The position numbers and the translations under genes were made by a program. From positions 1 to 64,000 of the forward strand of contig DATNPX010000034.1 of NCBI GenBank assembly GCA_036702975.1: a stretch of 64,000 nucleotides of DNA, read 5' to 3'. The notes below the pieces were generated by a model. The model searched no databases, had not been told where the DNA came from, and saw nothing but the letters and a program-made list of their open reading frames with translations. The stretch's first letter is position 1; every line of letters begins with the position of its first letter. Positions 63,686 to 64,000 of the stretch are shown here, piece by piece. This DNA comes from DATNPX01 sp036702975. Its GTDB lineage: Bacteria > Cyanobacteriota > Vampirovibrionia > Obscuribacterales > Obscuribacteraceae.

Positions 63686-64000
63686 TGTGCGGTCCCTCCT
63701 ATCGTCTTAGTAAGCAGTCTTCCTGACGTGAGCGCATCGACAGAGATCATTCCTACATCGTGCACAAGTTGAGCTTGGGCAATATTGAAATTGATAATTG
63801 CTTGCGCCTTATCAATTAGAGCCGTTGTGTAATCTCGCTGAGCCGTTATCACATCAAGATTGGTGCCCAGTCCACTTTTGAAGCGCAGTCTTGCAAGACG
63901 CAGTTCTTCAGTAGCAGAGGCAACTTCGTCGGTGGTTTCCTGAATGGTGCGCTCGGTATCAAGACTCTGAAGTAGTGACGTATGCACCTGCTTAAGTACC
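63682..64000 (-). CDS. TolC-family outer-membrane protein, C-terminal part (cut by window end)
   Basis: The frame stays open to the window end, so the N-terminus lies outside. The visible 106 residues are the last helix pair of a TolC-type channel: ATEELRLARLRFKSGLGTNLDVITAQRDYTTALIDKAQAIINFNIAQAQLVHDVGMISVDALTSG. It resembles the two TolC-like proteins of the efflux operon, mostly in the GLGTNLDV and DVGMISVD regions. The SDR-like gene starts on its stop codon. A pump gene is probably further out. Confidence 0.88.
   Translation of the reverse strand, partial: VLKQVHTSLLQSLDTERTIQETTDEVASATEELRLARLRFKSGLGTNLDVITAQRDYTTALIDKAQAIINFNIAQAQLVHDVGMISVDALTSGRLLTKTIGGTAQ

Overview
The window looks like a chromosomal segment of a Gram-negative-type, non-photosynthetic bacterium, plausibly from the Melainabacteria/Vampirovibrionia branch next to Cyanobacteria (Obscuribacterales-like). 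This placement is inference. It rests on a 16S rRNA 5' part on the minus strand (1-730), an RND/TolC efflux system that implies an outer membrane, many secreted or low-complexity proteins that I cannot name, and the housekeeping order rimP-nusA-ylxR-infB-rbfA-truB. A 16S search would settle it. No phage, IS element, CRISPR array or tRNA gene was seen.

Layout. 1-730: 16S rRNA with a 550-base leader. 1281-5393: three secreted proteins on the minus strand, the last a von Willebrand A protein with a good terminator. 5634-7975: a coupled pair making UDP-glucuronate and then UDP-xylose. 8167-9021: MazG. 9109-10934: dapF-ftsQ on the minus strand, divergent from a plus-strand group (zinc-ribbon membrane protein, rsmH, ftsL-like, ftsI-like PBP; 11548-15803), with a 570-base structured gap between them. 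15846-24790: accessory genes, including a 788-aa protein with a degenerate zincin-like motif, a P-loop kinase, two genes whose divergent 5' ends overlap on opposite strands, a 5'-nucleotidase, a CPA1 antiporter and an alpha/beta hydrolase. 24967-35196: hutI, a TPR protein, an aldehyde dehydrogenase, a cysteine desulfurase, a FecCD-type ABC pair, an unknown protein, dgkA-like and ybeY. 35392-42562: the translation/transcription operon rimP-nusA-ylxR-infB-rbfA-truB plus a CPBP protease-like membrane protein. 42633-43019: HU with a basic tail. 43864-48683: mnmE, a small unknown gene, thrS and a GNAT acetyltransferase.

48744-58060 is the most coherent accessory system. A MarR regulator is divergent from a five-gene, end-overlapping operon: adaptor, RND pump, two TolC-like proteins and a secreted unknown. 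Two inverted repeats sit on its likely promoter. Both TolC-like proteins carry Ser/Gly/Thr-rich inserts at the same position in the fold. Past it lie a decayed second copy of the GNAT 3' end (58113-58275), a serine/threonine kinase with leucine-rich-like repeats and a C-terminal frameshift, an unknown 138-aa protein, a possible 34-aa ORF with a perfect 10-bp dyad ahead of a phosphoribosyltransferase, another secreted unknown, and an SDR protein that has lost the catalytic Ser and Tyr and is coupled to a third TolC-like gene running off the window.

Translation starts were often moved inward to the codon with a Shine-Dalgarno motif. TTG and GTG starts and 1-4 base stop/start overlaps are common here.
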